A stretch of DNA of 62,652 bases. Origin: Desmonostoc muscorum FACHB-395 (GTDB taxonomy: Bacteria; Cyanobacteriota; Cyanobacteriia; Cyanobacteriales; Nostocaceae). The notes under the pieces are model-generated. The model was not told the origin of the DNA, ran no database searches, and saw only the letters and a program-made list of their open reading frames with translations. The position numbers and the translations under genes are program-made. Positions 7,752 to 16,432 of this stretch are shown here, piece after piece. The stretch is taken from positions 1 to 62,652 of the forward strand of contig NZ_JACJSF010000043.1 of NCBI RefSeq assembly GCF_014698035.1, in the 5' to 3' direction. Each line of letters begins with the position of its first letter. Position 1 is the first letter of the stretch.

Positions 7752-10040
7752 TTAAATACTCGTAGCAGCAACCACCTCAAATGCGATCGCCATTGCTGCC
7801 AGTTTTTTGGTATCAATACCCCGAACTCCATCGGGCAAAGCGATCCCTTCGACATTAATTCCGCCACGAGTCCCTGCATCTAAGTCATCAAGCAAACTCC
7901 TGGTAACATCTAACACTTCATCAGGAACAGCGATCGGGGCATTGTGATTTTCCAGTCCTCTTGACTGAGCAATTTTTTGCAAGACTTTGAGAGAAGTCCG
8001 CAGAGGTGTTGTACTGGCGATGATTAGGGCTTCTGAGATTCCCAAGGGTTCCCCAATAGTGAGTTTGAAGGCATCATCAGCTTGGGGAATCACCTGCTTT
8101 TGTTTTGCCTGCACTAATGCAGCATCTTCTGAGGCTGACCAATCATTGGGAAAGATGACTGTCATTTCTCCTTGAGCATCAATCACCAAAATGCTGACGT
8201 ATAGAGGGCTAGACTCGTTATTTTGAACTTGGAAAGTAATTGCAGTTCCGATTGGTAATTTGGCAACACTAGAATTAGAGGAATTTATCGCCTGTACAGG
8301 GGCGGGTTTATTTGTTTGTCCAGTTGTTTTGTTCACAGCACCGCGAATAGTGAAAGTTTCGCCAAGTAACTCGTTATTGCCAGCGATATTCATGGATGCC
8401 GTGACTGCAATTTTAGATGTATTAGTATTGCCCAGCATTTGCTTGACAATTCTGGCTGCTAGCAGCGATTTTAACTTAGGTTGCAACCGCTTTACCGCCT
8501 CACTCACTGTTTCCTTACTATTACCAAAGGAGGCGGAAACTATCTGATCTTGGCTAGGTAAAAATAAGCCAAAACTACCCACCGTTGGGAGATTAGCTAC
8601 TCGTTGTTTCTGTAATTGCTGATATTTGGCATCAGTCATACGCCCAAAAATATATTGCACCTCAACAGTTCCCAAGGGTTTGGGTTCAATGCGATTGAGC
8701 GCCTGGAGAGCTTGTGTTGCTTGCTGGGTTATATTATTATCTAAGGATTTATCTAGCCCAATCTTTAAAGTCAGATTATTGGGAATACTGCGGATGCGTT
8801 CTTGTAATAAAGTTCCTGGTTTAATTGGGATTTCTGCCCTAGCAGTGGTTAGGAGTTTCCCGTCGGCAATTAATCCTTGACGAGCGCCTAACTTTACCAG
8901 TCCTCTTTCACCGCCTTGAGGATCTAAGACAGTTAAAATCATATCTTTTTTAAAAGCTTCCAAACTTTGTGAATCTATACCGCCGAGCCATAATTTCACT
9001 TGATCTTTGTTAACTTGAGTTACCACAGCCTCAGCCGGCAAAGCCGAAAAGCGAGAAAAATAGATGGGTGCGTTGGTATTTTCTTTGCTAAAATTTGTTT
9101 CTAATTCTGGATCTTGATTGTTACCTTCTTTCCTCGCTAAGTATTTCGTATTCCGAGCTACATTGACGATCGCTCTATTGACAGGTTCATTCCCAGTTTG
9201 CTGCCATAGATATTGAGTGAATATATAAGTAAAAGCTCCGGCATAAAAGTCATCAAAAGCTGCATCAGCGGCATACTGTTCCCGTTTGGCGCTAGCGATG
9301 ACAACTCCCTTGGCAACGTTTTTTCTGCGGAGTTCGATAAATTGTTGTTGTGAAAGTCCCAGTTTACTAAGCCATTGTTGTTGATAATCAAGTTCTGCTT
9401 GACTCGGTTGCAACAGCGTCCCACCATCGCGTGATCGCACTCGCAAATTTCCCCGCGTACCACCCCCAGAATGACAGCTATCTAACACAACAGTAACGTT
9501 GTCTGTTTTCAATGCATACATCAATAAAAACAGTGTATGTCCCGTAATATCTTGAACTGCACCACCAACAGCCGGATATCCTGGCGGTAATTGACTATCT
9601 ATGGGTACAAAAGTGCTGTTGAGTCCATCTGGGGAATCGCGATCGCGATCTTCTACTTGTGAACCATGTCCAGAAAAGTGGAACACCACCACATCCCCTG
9701 GTTTAGCTTGCTTAATCAAATGTTCTTCAAAGGCTGTGAGGATACCTTCACGGGTAGCTTGTTTATCCGTCAAGATGCGGATATCCTCTGGTTTAAAGCC
9801 AAAGCGGTAAATTAATAACTCTTTCTGTAAAAGAACGTCATTTATACAACCTTTTAAAGCTGGGATTGTACCAGAATACTCATTGATTCCCACGAGTAGC
9901 GCCAGTTTACGGGGTGTACTTTGGGCGAGAACTTGGCTCATACGTTCGCCCTGCTGCATAATATCCAACTGGCTTAAACCCAATGTTGCAAGAGTAGAAG
10001 CAGAAAATTGGAGAAAATGACGGCGTTTAATATAAGACAT
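7752..10040 (-). CDS. Caspase family (C14) protease with C-terminal DUF4384-like region
   Basis: A 762-residue cysteine protease of the caspase/metacaspase type, which cleave peptide chains, often in cell-death or stress responses. The N-terminus has a twin-arginine-type export signal (KRRHFLQFSAS, then a hydrophobic stretch). The p20-like domain spans about residues 43-330, with His125 in HFSGHGSQ and Cys189 in LDSCHSGG, so the catalytic dyad is intact. About 590-720 (PIGTAITFQVQN, then VIFPNDW) resembles DUF4384. It lies between two paralogous TPR-CHAT genes on the same strand, with the conserved element 10081-10113 about 40 bp upstream of its ATG. Metacaspase versus orthocaspase subtype is not decided. 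Confidence 0.88.
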   Translation of the reverse strand: MSYIKRRHFLQFSASTLATLGLSQLDIMQQGERMSQVLAQSTPRKLALLVGINEYSGTIPALKGCINDVLLQKELLIYRFGFKPEDIRILTDKQATREGILTAFEEHLIKQAKPGDVVVFHFSGHGSQVEDRDRDSPDGLNSTFVPIDSQLPPGYPAVGGAVQDITGHTLFLLMYALKTDNVTVVLDSCHSGGGTRGNLRVRSRDGGTLLQPSQAELDYQQQWLSKLGLSQQQFIELRRKNVAKGVVIASAKREQYAADAAFDDFYAGAFTYIFTQYLWQQTGNEPVNRAIVNVARNTKYLARKEGNNQDPELETNFSKENTNAPIYFSRFSALPAEAVVTQVNKDQVKLWLGGIDSQSLEAFKKDMILTVLDPQGGERGLVKLGARQGLIADGKLLTTARAEIPIKPGTLLQERIRSIPNNLTLKIGLDKSLDNNITQQATQALQALNRIEPKPLGTVEVQYIFGRMTDAKYQQLQKQRVANLPTVGSFGLFLPSQDQIVSASFGNSKETVSEAVKRLQPKLKSLLAARIVKQMLGNTNTSKIAVTASMNIAGNNELLGETFTIRGAVNKTTGQTNKPAPVQAINSSNSSVAKLPIGTAITFQVQNNESSPLYVSILVIDAQGEMTVIFPNDWSASEDAALVQAKQKQVIPQADDAFKLTIGEPLGISEALIIASTTPLRTSLKVLQKIAQSRGLENHNAPIAVPDEVLDVTRSLLDDLDAGTRGGINVEGIALPDGVRGIDTKKLAAMAIAFEVVAATSI

Positions 10041-10080
10041 AGAATTTTATTTATATTGTGGCTGAAGTCGCTTTAAAGGA

Positions 10081-10113
10081 TTGTATCTCTGGGTTGCGTG
10101 AGGTTATGCAAAA
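10081..10113 (-). promoter_or_regulatory. Shared upstream element, copy 1
   Basis: On the minus strand this reads TTTTGCATAACCTC, then ACGCAACCC, then AGAGATACAA. TTGCAT and GATACA/TACAAT could be -35 and -10 boxes 18-20 bp apart. It precedes the caspase-like gene that starts at 10040. Related copies lie near 21.9, 29.9, 30.5, 36.9 and 40.5 kb. Confidence 0.55.
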
Positions 10114-10153
10114 TATTCCAGTGCTTTTGAGTTGAGTAGATCGGCGTGAGTTG

Positions 10154-13100
10154 TCATCGCCACTCACCCAAGAACGTAAACGCTGACCAATAATAAGGAT
10201 TACGCCCCTCATGCCACATTTTCAATTGCGTCTCCCGCAATGCCTGATTTGCTGACTTGCCTTGCTGCAACATAAGTTTGTAAAATTCCTGCATAAACTC
10301 AGATGTACCTTTGTCACTAACCTCCCACAACGACACCACCAGTCGTTCTGCACCCGCATACATTAAGCCCCTTGTCAATCCCACCAAGCCTTCACCTTGG
10401 ATTTCTTTGCCTAAGCCAGTTTCACAAGCACTTAGAACAATTAAATCGGCTGGATAATCGAGGTTAAATAAGTTTTCTAAACGCAGATATCCCCGGATGT
10501 TTTTACCTTGTTTATCTACTAGGGAAAGGACAATACCTGATAGCTCTGGGTTGGCATCGTTAACAAAGCCGTGAGTAGCAAAGTGTAAAATACGGTATTG
10601 GTTGAGACTGCTGCTAGTTGCCAAAGTGTAGTTAGCATCAAAATCAAAGGCTTGCAGATTCCTGGAATCGGGTACAAGTTTTAAAATTGTCTCAGCTTCT
10701 GTACGAGTACCTAGCAGTCGTCCCCATAACTGGTTATTCAATGTATCGCCAGAACGCTTGAGGGCAGAATGTTCTAGTTCGATATCGATGGATTCTTGTT
10801 TATTTTGTTGTTTATTTTGAGTATTGGTTAATCGAGTATCAGTAGCGTTGTATACTGGGTCAGCGAAGATAGCCAAGGTTTTGGGTGCTTCTTTGCGTGT
10901 AGCGTACTCTTGGCGTTGAATAGCGATCGCTGATGCGGAAGGTAGATTGACTATTTCATGATTAACAAATAGCGGTTGGTAGTTAAAGTTGTTTTCTGAT
11001 GCCGGAATATTTGGGTTAACATCAATACCTCCTCTATCATTATCTCCCGCAATGACCTCTCCCCCAGCCCCTCTGCCCCTAATAGGGGAGGGGAGTTTGT
11101 CTTTCTCACCCTTCCCTAGTAGGGTAGGAGGGGCGGTTAAATCAGCCAATGAAGCAAAGGGAATATATTGCAAAGCTCCATCTGCAACAATGACTAAGCG
11201 TTTAGTGCCTAATTTATCTTTTACAGGTGCGAGAATGAGTTGACTAAGTTCGGTGGCTGCTTTATCAATCCGTCGAGTTTTGATATTTGCACAGGGGTTT
11301 TCTTTATTTGTTACCGAAGGCGGTTTAGAAGTGTTTTGGCTGATGAGACAGAATAAATTGATGGCACTTTCTTCAATCTCTTGTTTTTTGGGAAGTTCGT
11401 AAGTGTCGAGAGAATTGGGAGAAACCACCCATAGAAAACTACGTTCCTTACCCAAGGAATACTGTAAAAGCAGCGTATCTTGATCGAGTTGTTGCTGAAT
11501 TTGCGGTACAGTTAGAGGCTGGGGATACTTCAGGTTGGCGTATTTCGGATTACTTTGGCGGATTTTAGTTTCTAATTCCTTTTGTTGGTTTAGAAGTTGA
11601 TCGATCTCTGTTTTTAACTTGTCAGCGTTGGCTTGAGAAATGGGGTCTTTGATTTTGTTACTATTAACCATCTCAAGCCGCAGTTTTTCCCTAGTATCAA
11701 TTAAGGCTTGTAAGCGGCTTTCCTCTGCTAGGAGTTCCGGGTTTGCACCTTTGCGGATATTGGCGCGTGCTTCAGTTAACAGTTCTACAAGTCCTCTAGC
11801 GCGAGAGCGTTCGCTGGTATTGAGGGCATCGGCATCGTATCCTTTTGATGGAGCTTTTTTGTGTAGTTCCATCAAGATTTCGATTTTAAGTTGATAATAA
11901 TCTTGTACAGTGGCAAAAAATGAGGTTCGTAAGTCTGAACTAGCAACTTCTTTGCGGATATTTTCGATGATTATTATTGCTTTATCTATCTCAGTGAGGG
12001 CTGCTTGGAATTGCTTGTTTTGCCGTTGCAGTTTGGCGATATTGTAGAGACTTTGGGCTTGTTCAGAACGTAAGCCCATTTCACGATAAAGAGCAAGTTG
12101 TTCTTGATAGGCTTGTATAGCTTTATCTGGTTGTTTGAGGGCTGCGTAAGCTTCAGCAGTTGCGGTGATCGCATTCGCTTCTATTTGCCTAAAGCCTGAT
12201 TCTCGCCCCAGTTTTCTGGCTTTTTGAGAAGATTCTAAAGACTTGGAATAATTTCCTTGTTTAATCTCAACTTGAGCGCGGATATCAAGCGTCTTTGCTT
12301 CTAAGGCTAATTTATACTCATCAATCTCTAAATTACGAGATAAAGTTAAGGACTGATTCCCAAAATTAATTGCTTGTTGATAATCTCCCGCAGCCAGGTA
12401 ATTTTGACTAATATTTTCTAGTAAGATGGCTTCATGGTGACAGTTTCCTGTGTTTTTAGATATAGACAATGCTTGTTGATAATAATTCAGAGCTTGTGGG
12501 TATGTTTGTGATTTGCGATAAACATCACCAATCCTCATCAGAGTGTCAGTTTCACGGCTGCGATTGCCAATAATTTGCCAGATGGATAATGCTTGCTTAT
12601 AAACATTTAAACTCTCAGGATATGCCCCTAAAGACGAGTAAACATCACCAAGAGTCAATAGAGTATCTGCTTCTGCTGGACGAGTTTTAATTTGGCGTTG
12701 AATGTCTAATGCTTGATTAAGGGCATTAATTGCTTCTTGCTTTTTTCCTTGCTGGTTGAGAATATCAGCAATATCGGTAAGTGTGTTTGCTTCATCAGGC
12801 TTACCGCCCATTATTTGCCTTAGTTTGAGTGCTTGTTGATAAACTTCAACGGCTTTTTGATATTCTCCAATTCTTTGGTATTCTAAACCGCCAAGCAATT
12901 CTAGAAAATTTACCTCACCCCTAACAATCTCTTGCGTGTGATATTTTTGAACTTTTTCTTTCCAAGATTCGATATTATTGTTGATAGCTGCGCCAGAATT
13001 AACGTTTGCTGATTGGTTAGAAGAATTATCTAATTTCTCAATTTCAAGAGGCTTTTTTATTGATGCTAATTTATCGGAACAAGTTGAGCTGCGTAACGCA

Positions 13101-13876
13101 ACGTAAAACACATTATATTTGCTTCCATCTCTCTTAAATTTTGGGTCGAGATTATTAGCTTGCTTGATGATTTCAAGACTTTTTTCTATTTCACCTAAAA
13201 ATAAGTGAAACAAAGCAATATCTTCGAGTACTTCAGCTTGATGGATGACATCACCTTTTTCTTTCCAGTAATCCAAAGCTTTGTTGTAATACTCAAGTGC
13301 TTTCTTTTTTTTGCCTAATTTGTCACTGTAAATCTGTCCAATCGTGGTGTAAGTGATAGATGGTAAGTCGAGACTTTTAGGAAAGAGTAATGGAATTTGC
13401 AGACGGATATCAATCGCTTTTTGATATTCTCCCATTTGGTCGTAGATCAAGCTAAGTGAACCAGTGGCTGCACCCTCACATTCCTTATCCCCTAAAGCTT
13501 TACAAATAGGCAGCGCTTTTTGAGCATATTCCAAAGCTTTGGGATATTCTCCCCGAACCCAGTATAGTTTGGCAATTTCATCGAGAGTTGTGGCTTCTTT
13601 TTTGCGGTCTTTTGCTAAACGCCAATATTTTAGGGCTTCTTCCCATTTAGGAATGACTTGGCTTAATAAGGGTGCTTTCTGTTTGCCTAATTGTTGGGCT
13701 TTTGCTTCTGCTTTTTGGGCCGCAGCACGGTTGCTGTCTGGGGTGTTGCTTTGGGTTATTAGCTGAGTGGGTGGGGTTAAGGGTCTTGGTTTAGGATAGG
13801 CGCTGGCTGTTTCTGAACACAAAGATAGGCACAGCAACAGGATTAATCTTAAAGAATGTGGTTGGAACATATACAA
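10154..13876 (-). CDS. Exported TPR-CHAT protease
   Basis: 1,240 residues: signal sequence (LRLILLLCLSLCSETASA), linker, about a dozen TPRs over residues 70-600, a connecting helical region with the SERSRARGL motif, and a C-terminal CHAT protease with His1102 (HFATHGF) and Cys1151 (LSACETG). TPRs usually bind peptides or partner proteins and CHAT is the likely cysteine protease effector. The start at 13876 matches the paralogue split by the insertion sequence. Relative to that paralogue it carries about 48 extra residues after YIPFASL, which coincide with a palindromic repeat. Its 3' end lies 113 bp from the caspase gene start, so cotranscription is possible. Confidence 0.85.
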   Translation of the reverse strand: MYMFQPHSLRLILLLCLSLCSETASAYPKPRPLTPPTQLITQSNTPDSNRAAAQKAEAKAQQLGKQKAPLLSQVIPKWEEALKYWRLAKDRKKEATTLDEIAKLYWVRGEYPKALEYAQKALPICKALGDKECEGAATGSLSLIYDQMGEYQKAIDIRLQIPLLFPKSLDLPSITYTTIGQIYSDKLGKKKKALEYYNKALDYWKEKGDVIHQAEVLEDIALFHLFLGEIEKSLEIIKQANNLDPKFKRDGSKYNVFYVALRSSTCSDKLASIKKPLEIEKLDNSSNQSANVNSGAAINNNIESWKEKVQKYHTQEIVRGEVNFLELLGGLEYQRIGEYQKAVEVYQQALKLRQIMGGKPDEANTLTDIADILNQQGKKQEAINALNQALDIQRQIKTRPAEADTLLTLGDVYSSLGAYPESLNVYKQALSIWQIIGNRSRETDTLMRIGDVYRKSQTYPQALNYYQQALSISKNTGNCHHEAILLENISQNYLAAGDYQQAINFGNQSLTLSRNLEIDEYKLALEAKTLDIRAQVEIKQGNYSKSLESSQKARKLGRESGFRQIEANAITATAEAYAALKQPDKAIQAYQEQLALYREMGLRSEQAQSLYNIAKLQRQNKQFQAALTEIDKAIIIIENIRKEVASSDLRTSFFATVQDYYQLKIEILMELHKKAPSKGYDADALNTSERSRARGLVELLTEARANIRKGANPELLAEESRLQALIDTREKLRLEMVNSNKIKDPISQANADKLKTEIDQLLNQQKELETKIRQSNPKYANLKYPQPLTVPQIQQQLDQDTLLLQYSLGKERSFLWVVSPNSLDTYELPKKQEIEESAINLFCLISQNTSKPPSVTNKENPCANIKTRRIDKAATELSQLILAPVKDKLGTKRLVIVADGALQYIPFASLADLTAPPTLLGKGEKDKLPSPIRGRGAGGEVIAGDNDRGGIDVNPNIPASENNFNYQPLFVNHEIVNLPSASAIAIQRQEYATRKEAPKTLAIFADPVYNATDTRLTNTQNKQQNKQESIDIELEHSALKRSGDTLNNQLWGRLLGTRTEAETILKLVPDSRNLQAFDFDANYTLATSSSLNQYRILHFATHGFVNDANPELSGIVLSLVDKQGKNIRGYLRLENLFNLDYPADLIVLSACETGLGKEIQGEGLVGLTRGLMYAGAERLVVSLWEVSDKGTSEFMQEFYKLMLQQGKSANQALRETQLKMWHEGRNPYYWSAFTFLGEWR
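11041..11140. repeat. Palindromic repeat inserted in frame in a CHAT gene
   Basis: Arms rich in CCCCTCTGCCCC and AGGGGAGGGG, then ACCCTTCCCTAGTAGGGT, form nested hairpins. They encode the low-complexity stretch TLLGKGEKDKLPSPIRGRG, absent from the paralogue at 2389-7698. This is a mobile-type repeat tolerated inside a coding region. Confidence 0.65.
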
Positions 13877-13902
13877 ATTACTAATTACGAATTATTAAAA
13901 AC

Positions 13903-16353
13903 TTACTCTGCTTCGCCAATGAGAGTAAAAGCTGCCCAATCAACGGGATTCGGATTATTTTTCATCGTCGTCAACATTGCCTGTCGCAGTGCTTGCGCTT
14001 TGTCGGAGCCTTTTTGCAGATTTTGATAAAATTCCGTCATTAATAGGGCTGTGGGCGTATCTGGAATCGACCACAGCGATACTAAGACACTGGGTACACC
14101 AGCACTAATTAAAGAACGAGATAAACCAATTACCCCATCCCCTGTTAGCCGTCCGCGTCCGGTGTCACAAGCGCTTAAAACGACTAATTCGGCGTTGAGC
14201 TTCAGGTCGAGGATTTCTGAGGCTGTTAATAAACCATCATCTTTACCCGATGGAGTTAAAGCAATCCCACTATTTAATCCTTGGATATCATCAAATAAAC
14301 CGTGGGTTGCTAAATGAATAAATCGCGCTTGGGGTAAACGCTTTACTACAATTGATTCTGTGGCTTTGTTGCCGATGAAAGGTTCGGTTTTGAGTAACTT
14401 GCTAATTGCAACTGCTTCAAGTTCTGCGCCAGGTAAAGGTTTTAATTGTTGCGGAGTTTCGCCGATTTTTGGTGCGACAAAAGGCATCGTCGGATTCCCA
14501 ACGATCAGCGTATCTTTCCCTTCTATGGGTTTTGTGCCGATCCGTTGTTTCTGTTTGTGGGTTAAATCTAAAACTTGAATTGATGGTGATGTGAGAATAG
14601 TGTGTTTTTCAATCAGGTATTTACCGTCTGTGTCTTGTAATGCAGCGAAGGGGACGAGGAATAGGCTACTTTGGGGAATGAAGATAACTTTTTCGGTTTC
14701 TTGTTTGGGAAGCAAGTCAGCGATGGGTTCAATCAGCAGTTTATGGAGTTGCTGAAATTTTTGTTTGGCTTTGGGTTTATCAATATCTTCACTGGGGATA
14801 ATACCACCGCGAAAAGGTGTACTTGTTGCATTAATGGAGTTGCGGCTAGCGATAACGAGTTTTTCCAGAGTTGTATTTTCTTTTTGCCACAGGGGTTTCA
14901 AGTCAGCTTTGCGGAAGGTAACTTCACCTGTTGGTTTGATTACCCAAATGTAAAGTTCTAATTCTTTAAATTCTACTTTACCTACATCTCTAATTATTGA
15001 ATATTGAACTAGAGTTGAGTTCTGTATATTGGCAATTTGTTTCATCTCCGCAATTGTCGGCGATTGGGGAGGTTTGGCTTCATTGCTATTATTGCTCGAT
15101 AGGCGAGATGCAATTAGCTCCACTAAAGCTCTAGCGCGACCACGCTCTGAAATTTCTAAGGACGTATCGGGTTTATTTTGGGCAATTAAAACTTGCTGTA
15201 AGAGTGTATAAGTGTTTATTTGAGTATCAAAAAGAGATACTTTGTTAGCATCTTGTAACTTTAATTTTGTATTTCTGAGAGTTTCCCAAATATTGATTGC
15301 TTCATAAAGGCTTTTCTCTGCTATGGGAAGATTACCAGATTTATAGAAAGCAAGTCCTAAATTTAAGAGAGATGTACCCTCACCAAGTCGGTCGTTAATT
15401 TTCCGCGCAATTGCCAAACTTTGCTGTTGATAATCAATTGCCTTGGGGTAGTCTTTCAGAGTATAGTAAGTAAAACCTAAATTGCCTAGAGCGTTTTCCT
15501 GGCTTTGATTATCGTCAATTTCCCGTGCTATTGCTAGCCATTTTTGTTGATAATCAATAGCTTGAGGGTATTTCCCTAAAACATAATAGATACTACCCAA
15601 ATTACCCAGGATTTTTCCTTCAAGTTGACGGTTTGTCATTTCTCTAGCAATTGTTAAAGCCTGTTGGTAGTTTTGAATTGCTTTCGGGTAATCTCCAATT
15701 GCAGAGTAAGTAAGACCGAGATTATTTAACGATGCCCCCTGACTTTGACGATCTGGAATTTTTTGAAAAATTGCTAAAGCTTCCGAGGAATTTTTAATTG
15801 CTGTTGTAGCATCGCCTAAAAAATAGTAAACAAGGCCAAGATTAGCAAGTGCTTTACCTTCACTTTGGCTGTCTTTTATTTCTCGTGCGATCGCTAAATT
15901 TTGTTGGTGATAATAAATTGATTGAGCATAATCTCCTGTATCTTGAAATACAGTACCGAGATTACCCAGCGCTTTGGCTTGACCTAACTGGTCTTCTATA
16001 GCTCTTGCTATGCTTAAGGAACGCTGTAGGTAATCAATCGCACTGGCATATTCTGCTTGTTGCTGGTGTGCCAGACCAATATTATTTAATACCTTGACTT
16101 CACTTTTATAGTCTCTAATTTTTTGGTAAATAATCAATGCTTGTTGCCAAGATTTTAATGCAGCTTCCGATTGATTAGTTTGATATTGCTCTCTACCTTG
16201 CTGTAAAAGACGGTCTGCTTCTACTTTCCGTTCTGCTGGTGTTTGCGCCAATACCTGCGACACCTGGAATAGTGGAGGCAAATTTGCAATCGGCAGTGAA
16301 ACAGTCAAGATGAGAGTGATTAATGCAGTTAAACTAAGTTTGCGATCGCCCAT
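13903..16353 (-). CDS. Exported TPR-CHAT protease
   Basis: 816 residues from the ATG at 16353. The frame is open further upstream, but MGDRKLSLTAL matches the start of the next paralogue (MRDRKLSLTAL), which decides the start. Signal sequence ends near QVLAQTPA. About eight TPRs follow (residues 60-370), then the SERGRARALVELI helix and CHAT, with His684 (HLATHGLFDD) and Cys729 (LSACDTGRG). The C-terminal CHAT half is nearly identical to that of 16433-19486, indicating recent duplication or gene conversion, while the TPR part has diverged. It is 26 bp upstream of the 13876 start and 79 bp downstream of the previous gene, so probably one operon. Confidence 0.87.
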   Translation of the reverse strand: MGDRKLSLTALITLILTVSLPIANLPPLFQVSQVLAQTPAERKVEADRLLQQGREQYQTNQSEAALKSWQQALIIYQKIRDYKSEVKVLNNIGLAHQQQAEYASAIDYLQRSLSIARAIEDQLGQAKALGNLGTVFQDTGDYAQSIYYHQQNLAIAREIKDSQSEGKALANLGLVYYFLGDATTAIKNSSEALAIFQKIPDRQSQGASLNNLGLTYSAIGDYPKAIQNYQQALTIAREMTNRQLEGKILGNLGSIYYVLGKYPQAIDYQQKWLAIAREIDDNQSQENALGNLGFTYYTLKDYPKAIDYQQQSLAIARKINDRLGEGTSLLNLGLAFYKSGNLPIAEKSLYEAINIWETLRNTKLKLQDANKVSLFDTQINTYTLLQQVLIAQNKPDTSLEISERGRARALVELIASRLSSNNSNEAKPPQSPTIAEMKQIANIQNSTLVQYSIIRDVGKVEFKELELYIWVIKPTGEVTFRKADLKPLWQKENTTLEKLVIASRNSINATSTPFRGGIIPSEDIDKPKAKQKFQQLHKLLIEPIADLLPKQETEKVIFIPQSSLFLVPFAALQDTDGKYLIEKHTILTSPSIQVLDLTHKQKQRIGTKPIEGKDTLIVGNPTMPFVAPKIGETPQQLKPLPGAELEAVAISKLLKTEPFIGNKATESIVVKRLPQARFIHLATHGLFDDIQGLNSGIALTPSGKDDGLLTASEILDLKLNAELVVLSACDTGRGRLTGDGVIGLSRSLISAGVPSVLVSLWSIPDTPTALLMTEFYQNLQKGSDKAQALRQAMLTTMKNNPNPVDWAAFTLIGEAE

Positions 16354-16432
16354 AGATTTTAGAGTTAGGAGTAGAGCAGGGATTTTAAAGAGATATACAG
16401 CGCTTTTAGGTTGAGTAGATAACTTTAAAAAC

